Source: a virus. From it: a stretch of DNA of 40,158 nucleotides. Shown here one piece after another: positions 22,250-32,106 of this stretch (its first letter is position 1; each line of letters opens with the position of its first letter). The notes beneath the pieces were generated by a model that saw nothing but the letters and a program-made list of their open reading frames with translations, made no database searches and had not been told where the DNA came from. The translations under genes and the position numbers were made by a program. The stretch is taken from positions 1 to 40,158 of the IMG/VR virus record IMGVR_UViG_3300048924_000390, one strand, 5' to 3'.

Positions 22250-24979
22250 GTGCTCCCGTTGGCCTTCAAGCCGATTCAGATCGTCATCAATGCCAAGGAC
22301 GACGCGTCCAAGGTGTTCGACCGGATTCAAGCGCGCCTTGCCGCCTTCGCTGCGGTCGTGCTCGGCTACTTCGGCATTCAGGCCTTTGCGGGCTGGGTCA
22401 AGGGCGGGGCGGACTTCGAGCAGGCGCTCAGCCGCGTGCAGGCCGCCACCGGCGCGACCGCGGCCGAGATGCGCCAACTGCGCAAGGCTGCGCAGGAAGC
22501 CGCCGCAGATGCCCGATACGGGTTCACCGAACTGGAGGCGGCGGGGGCGCTGGAGAACCTGGCAAAGGCCGGCCTCAGCGTCAGCGATGCCATCCGCACG
22601 CTGCCGGCCGCGATGCAGCTCGCGCGCGCCGGCGATGTCGAGCTGGCGACCTCGGCCGAGTATCTGACGAAGATCGTCAACGGACTCGGTTTGGCCTTCA
22701 CGGACTCGGGCCGCGTGGCCGACGTGCTTGCCAAGGGCGCCAACGCGACGAACACCAGCGTGTCAGGACTGGCGCAGGCATTGAGCTACGCGGCGCCGCT
22801 GGCGAACACCCTCGGGCTGAGCCTCGAATCCACGGTTGCCATCATCGGCAAGTTCGCCGACGCCGGTATCGACGCGAGCCGCGCCGGTACGGCGTTGAAC
22901 AGCATCCTTGCGCAGTTCTCCGACCCGGCGAGCAAGTTCCGCACGGAGCTGGCCGCCGCCGGCATCACGACGAACAACTTCGAGAAGATGCTGCACGAGC
23001 TGGCCGCAGCCGGCCCGGCAGGGCAGCGCGCCATTGCGGCGGTCGGGCAGGAAGCAGGCCCGGCCCTGCGCGCGCTGCTCAATCAGGGCGTGGACAAGCT
23101 CGACGAGCTGAAGAAGGCCCTGCAGGGCGCCACGGGCAGCGCGGCCGAGACGGCGGCCGTCATGCAGGCGAATCTCAATGGCGCGCTCAACGGTTTGCGC
23201 ACCGCGTGGGATTCGACCGTCAATGCGCTGACGACCCCGATTCTTCCGGTCCTGAAGGAAGGCGTCGAGCAGTTGTCCGGGGCGCTTCGCGCGGCCGTGG
23301 CCGATGGCACGGTGGGCCGCTTCGGATCCGCGCTGGCGACGGCCTTTCAGAACGGCATCAAGTGGGTGCAGGCGTTCATCGCAAGCGTGGATGTGCCGGT
23401 GCTGGTGGCGAAGGCGCAGGCGATGGCCGACCAGGCGAGCGCGCTGCTCGACAGCTTCGGGCAGAAGGCGCAGACCACGGGCAACATCGTGCAGACCCTG
23501 TGGGGCGTCATGTCCACCGGCGCGAATGTCGTCCTCGCGGCCATCTACAAGATTGCCGAGGGCATGGCGACCGTGGTCGCCGCGGTGCAGCAGGGCATTG
23601 CCACCATCATTTCCGGCCTGGCGAAGATCACCTTCGGCGATCTGTCGGCCGCGTTCAAGCAGGCGGCCGAAGAGGTGCGCGTTTCGGCCGAGGCCACCGG
23701 CGGGGTGGCCGTGGCCTTCGGCGAGAAGGCGGGCGAAGCCTTCGACCGTGCGGCCGAGGGTGCCGAGCAGGCGCGTGCCGGCTGGGCAGGGCTGACCGGC
23801 GACGCGGAGAAGACGACGGCTGCGGCGGCCAGCGGCGCGGCAGCGTTCACGAACATGGCGGCCGAGATGAAAGCCGCCGGCGACAGCGCGCAGGAAGCCG
23901 GCCAGAAGGCCGCCATCGCCGCCGACACACAGAAGGTGAAGGCAGAGGAAGTCCGAGCCACGGTCGAGCGGCTGCGCGCCGAATACGCGCAGGCCATCGA
24001 GACGAAGAATTTCGAGCTGGCGGCGCAGAAGCTCGACGAGCTGAAGAAGGCCAACAACGCGGCGGCCGATGCGGCGGGCGCGAACAAGAAGGCGCAGGCC
24101 GAGGCTGCGGCCGAGATTGCCGCCGCGTTCCAGCGCGCCGGCGTGCAGACCAAAGTCGAACTGGAGACGGTTGCGAAGACCGCGCTGCGCGACTACGAGC
24201 TGATTCGCGACAGCGGGCAGGCGACCGCTATCGGGTTGGGTGAGGCGTGGAAGCGTGCGGCAGAGGCCGCCATCGCCGCCGGCAACGGCGTGGCACCTGG
24301 CTGGGTGCAGGCTCAAGCCGCAATGCGCGGCTTCGAGGTCACGCTCGACAGCGCCGGCCGCAACACGCTGAAGCTCAAGGACGCGCAGACCGACGCCACG
24401 CAGGCCGCCTATGGCCTGGCCGGCGCGCTGCGCGAGGTCACCAATGCACGCGAGCGCGACATCGAGGCGCGCGAGAAGGCCATCCAGTTGCAAGAGCGCG
24501 AGGTCGCACTCGAAAACAAGCGGCTTGGGCGCGATGCGAACGGCTTCTCGACCGACAAGACCGGTAAGACCGTGACCGCTGGGAGCGATCTGGGCACCCT
24601 GACCGGCATCGCCGCGTTCCTGAAGGCTGCGGGCGTCAGCGACGAGAAGAGGGCGCGTGAGATTGCGATGGAGTTTGCCGACTCGAAGGGAAACATCCAG
24701 TTCTTCAACAACCCCGGGCAGAAAAAGTATGCGGACGGCGGCACGTTGAGCGAGGCGGTGCTGAAGGCTGCCGAGAGGGAGACGTTCTTCGGCAATGGGA
24801 AATCGCCCACCTCGATCCCGAAGCCCGAATCGAACCGCAATGTGAATCTGCAGCTGCAGCTCAACGGCCGCGACTACGGCCGCGTGAACACAGACGCCGC
24901 CGGCGCCGATGCCATCGAGGGCCTGCTCGCGCAGCTTGGCGCCGCGCGCGGGACTTCTTCACTCCGTCCGGGCAACTGA
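22250..24979 (+). CDS. Tail tape measure protein
   Basis: The 909-aa product (GTG start; a TTG three codons later gives MAFKPIQIVINAKDDASKVF and has better spacing from AAAGG) is long, Ala-rich and helical. It has the usual early TMP block (AEMRQLRKAAQEAAADARYG, TELEAAGALENLAKAGLSVS), hydrophobic segments near residues 25-45 and 400-450, and coiled coils at about 540-720. TMP length sets tail length; about 0.15 nm per residue suggests a tail near 135 nm. Confidence 0.93.
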   Translation: MLPLAFKPIQIVINAKDDASKVFDRIQARLAAFAAVVLGYFGIQAFAGWVKGGADFEQALSRVQAATGATAAEMRQLRKAAQEAAADARYGFTELEAAGALENLAKAGLSVSDAIRTLPAAMQLARAGDVELATSAEYLTKIVNGLGLAFTDSGRVADVLAKGANATNTSVSGLAQALSYAAPLANTLGLSLESTVAIIGKFADAGIDASRAGTALNSILAQFSDPASKFRTELAAAGITTNNFEKMLHELAAAGPAGQRAIAAVGQEAGPALRALLNQGVDKLDELKKALQGATGSAAETAAVMQANLNGALNGLRTAWDSTVNALTTPILPVLKEGVEQLSGALRAAVADGTVGRFGSALATAFQNGIKWVQAFIASVDVPVLVAKAQAMADQASALLDSFGQKAQTTGNIVQTLWGVMSTGANVVLAAIYKIAEGMATVVAAVQQGIATIISGLAKITFGDLSAAFKQAAEEVRVSAEATGGVAVAFGEKAGEAFDRAAEGAEQARAGWAGLTGDAEKTTAAAASGAAAFTNMAAEMKAAGDSAQEAGQKAAIAADTQKVKAEEVRATVERLRAEYAQAIETKNFELAAQKLDELKKANNAAADAAGANKKAQAEAAAEIAAAFQRAGVQTKVELETVAKTALRDYELIRDSGQATAIGLGEAWKRAAEAAIAAGNGVAPGWVQAQAAMRGFEVTLDSAGRNTLKLKDAQTDATQAAYGLAGALREVTNARERDIEAREKAIQLQEREVALENKRLGRDANGFSTDKTGKTVTAGSDLGTLTGIAAFLKAAGVSDEKRAREIAMEFADSKGNIQFFNNPGQKKYADGGTLSEAVLKAAERETFFGNGKSPTSIPKPESNRNVNLQLQLNGRDYGRVNTDAAGADAIEGLLAQLGAARGTSSLRPGN

Positions 24980-24980
24980 C

Positions 24981-25376
24981 ATGGCCGCACCGAAATTTCA
25001 CAACCTGGCAGGTCTGCAGATCCCGCGCGGCATGGTCTGGTCCGACGAGTTCGCATGGAACGCTGTCGAGAAGAGCCTCGGCTATTCCGTCACGGGTGCC
25101 GCGCTCATCGATGCCGCCGTGCGCCTGGCGGGCCAGCCGATCACGCTGCAGGGCGAGGTTGATGCCGGGTGGATCAAGCGCGGCGCCCTCAAGGCCCTGA
25201 AGGCGCTCAACGAATCGAACCCTGTCGGCGAACACGCACTCGTGCTGGCCGACGGTCGTGCCTTCACGGTCCAGTTTGCGCCCGGCGTGGCTGTCGAGGG
25301 CAAGCCGCTGGCGCGCCCCGAGCTGCCGCCTGAGGACTACCCCTACATCGCCACCGTGCGCCTCATCACCGTTTGA
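24981..25376 (+). CDS. Hypothetical tail protein
   Basis: This 131-aa protein starts at the ATG one base after the tape measure stop (MAAPKFHNLAGLQIPRGMVW). The middle (AALIDAAVRLAGQPITLQGE, ALVLADGRAFTVQFAPGVAV) is beta-rich. By position between the tape measure and the large tail protein it is probably a tail-tip component. No family recognised. Confidence 0.75.
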   Translation: MAAPKFHNLAGLQIPRGMVWSDEFAWNAVEKSLGYSVTGAALIDAAVRLAGQPITLQGEVDAGWIKRGALKALKALNESNPVGEHALVLADGRAFTVQFAPGVAVEGKPLARPELPPEDYPYIATVRLITV

Positions 25377-25378
25377 CC

Positions 25379-28300
25379 ATGACCATTCTCGAATCCGATA
25401 TCAAGCTCGTCACCACGCAGGTGATGGACGACGTGCCCGAGGGCGGCGGTGCGCCCACGTCGAACGTCATCGAAGACGGCAAGAGCAATGCCATCTTCAA
25501 GGACATCTCGGCCGTGGACCGCGCGCAGGGCGACGTGTCGATCATGAAGATCGCAGCCGTCATCCAGACCCTGAACACCGACACCGCGCTCGGCGGCGTC
25601 GTCATCATCTCGCGCGCACCGGCCGACCCAAAGGTGAGCGCTGCGCTCTTCTACACCGGCGACTTCTTCGACCGCCGCGCGAGCATCCAGAACCGGATCG
25701 AGGCTTACACCTCGCCCGGCGAAGAGTTCAACGGCTTCCTGCTGTCGAACCATGTGCAGGGACAGCGCTCGCTGCAGATCTTCCAGCGCCCCGGCGCGAC
25801 GCCGCCCACCATCAACGGCACGCTGCAGGTCAGCGGCGGCGGCAAGACCGAATACGTGCGGGTGTCGGATGTGTCGGTCGAGCAGCGCACCTACAGCTAC
25901 AGCACCGGCGGCAGCTTCGTCGATTACGCGGCGCAGGTGTGCGTCTGCGAAATCGTCGATGGCCTGAAGAACGACTACACCGGCACGCCGGCCAACCGCC
26001 TCTTCGAGCGCACGGCCACCGCCGCGGCGATCAACAAGATGCTCGTGGCGAACGCCTCGAAGTTCTACGGTATCTCGAAGCTCGCCGCCAACGTCGCCAC
26101 GGGCGACCTCTCGGCGACGGTCGAGCACATCGACACCCAGCTCGTGCCGAGCGCCACTACCGAGATTCCCATCGTTGACACCTCAGCCGCTGGCTCGGCT
26201 GTGTCGCTGGTGGCCTCCGGCTCGGGCACCGTGTCGCTGAACACCGGCGTTGCCTTCGGCCCCAATTCGATCATCACCTTCGGCAATCCGGCCTATCCGG
26301 GCTCGCTGTCGGTGGCGACTTCGGCCGGCACGCTTACAGACGACGGCGGGCGCCTGAAGCTCGGCGCGCTGACCATTGGCAGCGTGAACTATGCGGGCGG
26401 CTCGATGGCCTTCGCCAGCGATGCGCCCGCCATCACCGGCAACAAGACGATCACCTTCAGGCCCGCCGGCGCGCCCATTGAGCTGGCCGACTCGACCTCC
26501 ATCGTGGTGACGGCCGAGAGCCGGCGCATCAACTACCCGCTGACCATCCTCCCGCCACCGGCGCCGGGCTCGCTGCGCGTGGCCTACCGCGCTGGCGCCA
26601 ACTGGTACGAGCTGGCCGACGATGGCGGCGGGCGGCTCTCGGGCACCAGCTCCAGCATCGGCAGCGGCACCATCGACTACACAACCGGCACCGCGTTGCC
26701 CTCGCTCGGCTCGCTGCCCGACGTGGGAAGCGAAGTCATCTTCACCTGGGCGGCGAAGGTCAATTACAAGGACCGCAGCGGGGCGCTGCCTGCGGCCGTG
26801 TCGATCATGCTGGCCCTCGATAACCAGGCGGCGCAGTCGGGCACGGTGTCGGTGGACTGGAACGACGGCACTGCGCGCCATGCGAGCGACAACGGCAGCG
26901 GGGCGCTCGCGGGCGATGCCACGGGCCCGGTGTCCTATGCACTGAGTACCCTCGAAGTCCGGCCCAACGTGTTGCCGGCCTCGGCCGTGGCCTTCACGGT
27001 CGGCTACAGCCACGGCGAGCCGGAATCGAAGAGTTTTCAGGCGCCGGCGCGCGACCTCGACGGTTCGGTCACGGTCAACCTCGGCAAGACCAACATCGCG
27101 CCGCAGTCCGTCGCGCTGAGTTGGAACCTCGTGCTGGAGTCCACCCACGGCGTGCCCGCCGAGCAGTGGGTGCCGCAGAACTTCGCCGCGATCAAGAGCG
27201 TGACGGACGACGGTGCGGGCCGCCTGCGCGATGCGCTCGGCATCGAGTTCGGCACCATCGACTACGCGACGGGCCTCGCCAAGTTCTTTCCCGAGGTCGT
27301 CTCCACTGTCACCGTGCCGGTGTGGGCCGTCACGCAGCTCGGCGTGCTCGGCACGGTCCTCTCGCCGAACCTGCCCGGGGCATACCGCAACACGCTGACC
27401 GGCTACCAGTACGTGGGCCTCGCCTCGACGATGCCCTTCGATTCGACGGCGCTCGTGTCGGTCGATTTCCGGGTGGTGAGCGCGGGCACGACGAAGAGCC
27501 AGGTGTTCAACCAGCCGAAGCTGTCGATCAAGCTGTTGCCCAACTTCAGCGAGGCCGGCGTGCCGGGCACGGTGAATTTCACGCTGGGCGGGAAGACGTA
27601 CTTCGACCGTGCCGGCAGTCTCTACACGGACCTCGACCCGGCCACCGGCGCCGCCTCGCTGGCCGGCACCTACGACTACGCCACGAACGTGGCCTCGCTC
27701 ACGACCTGGCCGGCCTCGGGCTCGACGGCCGTCGTCGTGAACAGCCTGCTGACCACGCTCGACGGTCAGCCCGTGGAGTACGTCGTCTTTCGCACGCCCG
27801 TGGCACCGATCAGCCCGGGCTCGCTGCAGCTCTTGGCCACGAAGCTCAACGGCGGAACGATCAACGTCACGGCCGATGCCTCGGGCTTCATCAGCGGCGC
27901 GAACGTGCTCGGCACCTTCGACTATGCGACCGGTGTCGGCAAGGTGCGCTTTGGCGACTGGGTGACGGCCGCCGGTAACGAGGGCGCCATCTGGTATCGC
28001 GCTGACGCCGTGGGCAGCGACGGCAAGATCTGGAGGCCGGTCCCCGTCTTCGCCAGCACCATCCGCTACAACGCCGTCGCCTTCACGACGCTGCCCGTGG
28101 ATGCAACCCTGTTGGGCCTCGACCCGGTGCGCCTGCCGGCCGATGGCCGCGTGCCGATCTTCCGCAGGGGCGAGCTTGCGGTGATCCACAACACCAGGCG
28201 CATGCCGGCGGCCGTGGTCGCCAACGGGCAGACGCTGGACACCGGCCGCGTGCGCCTCTCGCGCGTGCGCGTCGTCGGCGCAGACGGCAAGACCATCGAG

Positions 28301-28960
28301 GCCGGCTACACGCACCACCTCGATGCGGGGACCGTGACCTTCACCGACGTGACGGGCTACGCGCAGCCGGTGGTCGTCGAGCACCGCATCGAGGACATGC
28401 TCACCGTCTCCGACGTGGGCATCGATGGCCGCCTGGCCTTTGCCGGCCGCGTCACGCACGACTACAGCGCGGGCGACAGCTACGTGAGCAGCGCGGTGCG
28501 CATGGGCGACGTGAAGGCGCGCGTGTCGCTGCTGTTCGATCAGCAGACATGGAGCGGCGCATGGTCGGACAGCCTGATCGGCGCTGCAGCGGATGCGACG
28601 TTCAACGACATCGATTACCCGATCACGGTCACGAACAAAGGCGCAGTCACCGAGCGCTGGCGCATCCAGATCAACGCCGGCGGCACTTCCTACAACCTCA
28701 TTGGCGAAAAGCTCGGCCAGATCGTGACGGGCCAGAGCATGGCCGTCGATTGCTCGCCGCTCGGTCCCTCGGGCGTGCCCTACATGACCATCCCCGCCGC
28801 CGGCTTCGGCTCAGGCTGGGCCGCGGGCCAGCTCATCCGCTTCAACACCATCGCTGCCACCTTCCCCTTCGTGCCGATTCGCACCGTGCAGATGGGCGCC
28901 GAAACGGTGCTCGACGACAGCTTCGAAATTCTGGTCCTTATCGGTGTGGACCGTCCCTAA
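25379..28960 (+). CDS. Large tail-tip / baseplate-type structural protein with repeated beta modules
   Basis: This 1193-aa protein starts at ATG 25379 (MTILESDIKLVTTQVMDDVP), just after the upstream stop; a TTG two codons earlier is less likely. The N-terminal about 270 residues form one domain. From about residue 320 to 860 a motif recurs about six times: DDG-x-GxL followed by GT(I/Y/F)DYATG (near 26390, 26670, 26930, 27255, 27668 and 27914), suggesting tandem beta-sandwich modules. It should form part of the tail tip or fibre base. I recognise it only as a generic large phage tail protein. Confidence 0.8.
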   Translation: MTILESDIKLVTTQVMDDVPEGGGAPTSNVIEDGKSNAIFKDISAVDRAQGDVSIMKIAAVIQTLNTDTALGGVVIISRAPADPKVSAALFYTGDFFDRRASIQNRIEAYTSPGEEFNGFLLSNHVQGQRSLQIFQRPGATPPTINGTLQVSGGGKTEYVRVSDVSVEQRTYSYSTGGSFVDYAAQVCVCEIVDGLKNDYTGTPANRLFERTATAAAINKMLVANASKFYGISKLAANVATGDLSATVEHIDTQLVPSATTEIPIVDTSAAGSAVSLVASGSGTVSLNTGVAFGPNSIITFGNPAYPGSLSVATSAGTLTDDGGRLKLGALTIGSVNYAGGSMAFASDAPAITGNKTITFRPAGAPIELADSTSIVVTAESRRINYPLTILPPPAPGSLRVAYRAGANWYELADDGGGRLSGTSSSIGSGTIDYTTGTALPSLGSLPDVGSEVIFTWAAKVNYKDRSGALPAAVSIMLALDNQAAQSGTVSVDWNDGTARHASDNGSGALAGDATGPVSYALSTLEVRPNVLPASAVAFTVGYSHGEPESKSFQAPARDLDGSVTVNLGKTNIAPQSVALSWNLVLESTHGVPAEQWVPQNFAAIKSVTDDGAGRLRDALGIEFGTIDYATGLAKFFPEVVSTVTVPVWAVTQLGVLGTVLSPNLPGAYRNTLTGYQYVGLASTMPFDSTALVSVDFRVVSAGTTKSQVFNQPKLSIKLLPNFSEAGVPGTVNFTLGGKTYFDRAGSLYTDLDPATGAASLAGTYDYATNVASLTTWPASGSTAVVVNSLLTTLDGQPVEYVVFRTPVAPISPGSLQLLATKLNGGTINVTADASGFISGANVLGTFDYATGVGKVRFGDWVTAAGNEGAIWYRADAVGSDGKIWRPVPVFASTIRYNAVAFTTLPVDATLLGLDPVRLPADGRVPIFRRGELAVIHNTRRMPAAVVANGQTLDTGRVRLSRVRVVGADGKTIEAGYTHHLDAGTVTFTDVTGYAQPVVVEHRIEDMLTVSDVGIDGRLAFAGRVTHDYSAGDSYVSSAVRMGDVKARVSLLFDQQTWSGAWSDSLIGAAADATFNDIDYPITVTNKGAVTERWRIQINAGGTSYNLIGEKLGQIVTGQSMAVDCSPLGPSGVPYMTIPAAGFGSGWAAGQLIRFNTIAATFPFVPIRTVQMGAETVLDDSFEILVLIGVDRP

Positions 28961-28978
28961 AGAGAGAGCAAAGAGAAC

Positions 28979-30187
28979 ATGACTTCCGTTGTCGATACCA
29001 GCGTCAAATACTTCTCGAGCCTGATGTCTGGAGCGCCGGCCCTGTCCGGCACGGTGGGCTCAATGATTGCCCTTCTGGATGCGTGCCTGAAGGATGGCTT
29101 TGACCTGAAGACGCTCGCGTCGCTGACCGTGGCCGGCGGCGTTGCCACCGCGGCCTTCACCGGCACGCATTCCGCTGCGGTCGATTCCGTCGTGCTGATC
29201 GCTGGCGTCACCGGTGGGCCAACCGGATGGGCTGGGCTCAACGGCGAACAGAAGATCACGGGCAAGCCTGGCGCTGCTTCGGCGACCTTTGCGACCAATC
29301 TCCCGGATGGGGTCTACACCGGCACCATCACCATGAAGATGGCACCGCTGGGCTTCGCGAAGCCCTTCGCAGGGACCAACCTGGCCGCTTACCAATCGAC
29401 GGACCCGGCGAGCACGAAGATGATTCTGCGGCTCGATGACACGGTGGCCACGACCACGCGCGTGGTCGGGTGCGAGTCGATGACCGACATCGGTACATAT
29501 GCGGGCTTGTTTCCTACGGCGCTGCAGTTTTCGGGCGGCGGGTACTGGGCAAAGAGCATTGGCGCGAATTCCACGCCCGTGCAGTGGATGGTCATTGGCG
29601 ACTCGCGCGCCTTCTACATCCACGTCTGCCCCGGCTTCAGCTCGAACGCCTCGTGGACTCAAGGCTTTACGCGCGGCTTCGGTGATGCCGTCGCGCTGAA
29701 GCCTGGCGGTGATGCGTATGCCTGCTTTCTGAGCTACTCCGACACGGCGGCACCAGCCGGCCAAATCACCGGCCAGCCCGAGTACGCCCAAAACCTTTTA
29801 CAGGCATTCCCGCGCGCGCCGACTGGGCTTGGCTCGTCCCTCTTGAACAACTGTTTTCCCTATGTCGGCACGAGCGCGGGCATGTCTGGGATGGATACGT
29901 TCTTCGGGCCATTCCCCAGCATCATCGATGGCGCCCTCCGGGTGTCGCGTCGCTTCTTTGCGACGGGCACGGGCGTGCCGCCTCGGGCAGACGCACCCGG
30001 CATCTACAGCGTGCCGCACAACCTGTCCTTTGACTCGTTCAAATTCAATGACCGCCAGCCCGGGACTGGGGTCCTTGCGGGGCGCAATTTGATTGTGGTC
30101 AACTCCACAAACACGTCCGTCAACCAAGGGGCGACGAGCAGCGTGGCAGGCACTACGTTTTTCGATGTGACCGGTCCCTGGCGCTAA
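28979..30187 (+). CDS. Hypothetical tail structural protein
   Basis: The 402-aa product follows the large tail protein by 18 bases, with a purine-rich stretch (AGAGAGAGCAAAGAGA) before the ATG. It is rich in Ser, Thr, Gly and Ala and has beta-type patterns (TGTITMKMAPLGFAKPF, WMVIGDSRAFYIHVCPG). Its place in the tail-tip cluster indicates a virion protein. No specific family recognised. Confidence 0.72.
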   Translation: MTSVVDTSVKYFSSLMSGAPALSGTVGSMIALLDACLKDGFDLKTLASLTVAGGVATAAFTGTHSAAVDSVVLIAGVTGGPTGWAGLNGEQKITGKPGAASATFATNLPDGVYTGTITMKMAPLGFAKPFAGTNLAAYQSTDPASTKMILRLDDTVATTTRVVGCESMTDIGTYAGLFPTALQFSGGGYWAKSIGANSTPVQWMVIGDSRAFYIHVCPGFSSNASWTQGFTRGFGDAVALKPGGDAYACFLSYSDTAAPAGQITGQPEYAQNLLQAFPRAPTGLGSSLLNNCFPYVGTSAGMSGMDTFFGPFPSIIDGALRVSRRFFATGTGVPPRADAPGIYSVPHNLSFDSFKFNDRQPGTGVLAGRNLIVVNSTNTSVNQGATSSVAGTTFFDVTGPWR

Positions 30188-30190
30188 GCA

Positions 30191-31699
30191 ATGGCGGCCC
30201 ATCGTTACTGGAGTGCCCGTGCGTTTACGCCCGCCGCCGGCCGGGCCATCGCACTGAGCGAGTTTCATCTGTTCGCCGCAGGCGCGCGAGTGGATGCGAC
30301 CGCGACGCTCTCGGCCGCGGTCGCGCCGGCGTCCGGCTCGCTGGCGGATTTGAAGGATGACGTGCTCACAACTGGCGCGCGTTGGCCGAACGCTCAAGAT
30401 GTGAATCTGCTGTGGGACTTCGGCGCGGGTGGCGGCTACGACATCGATGCGATCCGTCTCGGGTCGAGCAACACGGGGCAGGCGGAATTCCCCATCTTCT
30501 GCAGCCTCTGGTTTTCTGACGACGCGGTGACGTGGACGCAGCAGGCCGTCTGGGCAGCGGACTACCCGGGGCCGAAGGTGAAGGTCGCAGGCTATTTCGG
30601 ATGGCATCCGAACGACATCGCCGTCGCTGCGCAGTTGGGGTTTGTGGGTGCCAACGGTTCCACGGTCTTCACCGATGACGTGGCGGGCAACGTGTGGACA
30701 CCAGCGGGCAGCGCGCAGATCAAGACCGATCAGTTCAAGTGGGGTGGCTCGGCGGGGTACTTCAACGGCACGACCGACTACCTCTCGATGCCTGCAAAGG
30801 CCTCGCTCAACATGGGCACGGGCGATTTTTGCATGGAGGTCTGGTTTCGCGCGGCGGCTCTGATGAACAACTTCGGCACGCTGCTCTCAAACGGAACGCC
30901 GGCGTTCGGCACCAACAGCCGATTCCTGATGGTCTATGGAACGGCCGCCACCGTGGTGGCGACGCGCGGAAGGATCGGTTGGGGCGGCGATGGTTCGAGC
31001 CTGGCCAACCCCGCGCTGCTGTCCACCACCGTGGTGACGGTCGGCGCCTGGTATCGCGTGAAGGTGATGCGGATCGGTGTGAATGCGCTGCTGTTCGTGA
31101 ACGATGTGCTTGAGGCCTCGGCGAACTTGGGCGGTGGCGGTGCGCTGGATTTAGGCCTCTCCGGGACTCGTGTGGGCAGCAACGGATGGGACGGCGCCGC
31201 GGGGTTCTTTCAAGGGCACATCGGCGAGCTGCGCATCACGCGCGGCGTCGGCGAGCCGGGAGATATCCCCGCATATGTCCGTCACCCGGTGCCGAAGAAG
31301 ACCTCGCTCGCTCGGGCGTTGCAGCCTGAGGGCCGACTGATGTCGCAGCTCTACACCGGGCCGTACACCGGTCTTCGCCTTGCTGCGGGTCCGATCTTCA
31401 CGCGGGGGGACTTCCTCACCGGGGTGCTCGGCAAGGGCAACGGCCGGCTGCGTGGCTTCACGCTCGATTACGTCAACCCGCTCAACAAGCCGTATCCGTG
31501 CCGCGTGGCGCTGATGCGGGAGGTGGGCAATCTCGTGGTACGTGAGCAGTGGTCCAAGGCGGACGGCAGCTACGACTTCCAGTACATCGATGAGCTGCAG
31601 AGCTACACCGTCATCGCCTACTACGAGGCGCACGGAAAGCGCGCCGTGGTGACTGACGGCCTGACCCTTGCAAATGGCAAGGTGGAGCTGATGCCATGA
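30191..31699 (+). CDS. Tail adhesin candidate with discoidin-like and LamG-type domains
   Basis: This 502-aa protein begins with a discoidin-like beta region (about residues 1-135; IALSEFHLF, WDFGAGGGYDIDAIRLGSS). A concanavalin/laminin-G-like domain follows (about 145-360; AGYFNGTTDYLSMPAKASLN, GDFCMEVWFRAA, VGAWYRVKVMRIGVNALLFV, HIGELRITRGVG). Its C-terminal part is probably virion-anchoring (about 390-502). Such lectin folds bind carbohydrates, so this is the best candidate here for receptor binding at the host surface. No tail-fibre chaperone follows. Confidence 0.75.
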   Translation: MAAHRYWSARAFTPAAGRAIALSEFHLFAAGARVDATATLSAAVAPASGSLADLKDDVLTTGARWPNAQDVNLLWDFGAGGGYDIDAIRLGSSNTGQAEFPIFCSLWFSDDAVTWTQQAVWAADYPGPKVKVAGYFGWHPNDIAVAAQLGFVGANGSTVFTDDVAGNVWTPAGSAQIKTDQFKWGGSAGYFNGTTDYLSMPAKASLNMGTGDFCMEVWFRAAALMNNFGTLLSNGTPAFGTNSRFLMVYGTAATVVATRGRIGWGGDGSSLANPALLSTTVVTVGAWYRVKVMRIGVNALLFVNDVLEASANLGGGGALDLGLSGTRVGSNGWDGAAGFFQGHIGELRITRGVGEPGDIPAYVRHPVPKKTSLARALQPEGRLMSQLYTGPYTGLRLAAGPIFTRGDFLTGVLGKGNGRLRGFTLDYVNPLNKPYPCRVALMREVGNLVVREQWSKADGSYDFQYIDELQSYTVIAYYEAHGKRAVVTDGLTLANGKVELMP

Positions 31700-32106
31700 A
31701 CGTGCTCGCCATCAATGCAATGTTGGCCGGGCCGGGCCTCGTGGCGTACCTGGGGGAGGGCTCGCGCTTCCTCGTGTGCGGGGGCGTGCAGCCGCCCGAG
31801 GGGAGCGCAGTCGTCACACTGTTGGCTGCGGCCGTCCTCGCACTGCCCGCTGGCGCTGTTGCAGATGGGGCGCTTTCACTCGTGCAGGCCGACAGCGCAG
31901 GCGACCTGGCGGTCGCGACAGGCATCGCGACGTGGGGCCGGCTGGAGCTGGCAAACGGCACATGGGTGGCCGACTTCAGCATGAGCGGTCCCTCGGGCTC
32001 CGGGCAGGTCAAGCTCGTGGTGCAGAACCCGCCCGAGGGCGACCCCGAGGCCAAGCTCTATCAGGGCGGCACGTTCTTCATCGGCGAGGTGGTCATCGGT
32101 GGTTGA
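31696..32106 (+). CDS. Hypothetical tail-cluster protein
   Basis: This 136-aa product starts in an ATGA overlap with the adhesin stop. It has a hydrophobic Ala/Leu segment (VVTLLAAAVLALPAGAVADG) and a beta-rich second half (GRLELANGTWVADFSMSGPS). It overlaps the next gene by 8 nt. Function unknown; a virion part by context. Confidence 0.68.
   Translation: MNVLAINAMLAGPGLVAYLGEGSRFLVCGGVQPPEGSAVVTLLAAAVLALPAGAVADGALSLVQADSAGDLAVATGIATWGRLELANGTWVADFSMSGPSGSGQVKLVVQNPPEGDPEAKLYQGGTFFIGEVVIGG

Noticed and set aside
22763-24493. 576-codon minus-strand open frame opposite the tape measure gene
   Set aside because: Shadow frame without ribosome site or protein-like pattern.
26183-28459. 758-codon minus-strand open frame opposite the large tail protein
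   Set aside because: The translation is Arg/His/Gly/Ala-rich and repetitive, as expected from the complement of high-GC3 codons; the plus-strand gene is coupled to its neighbours.
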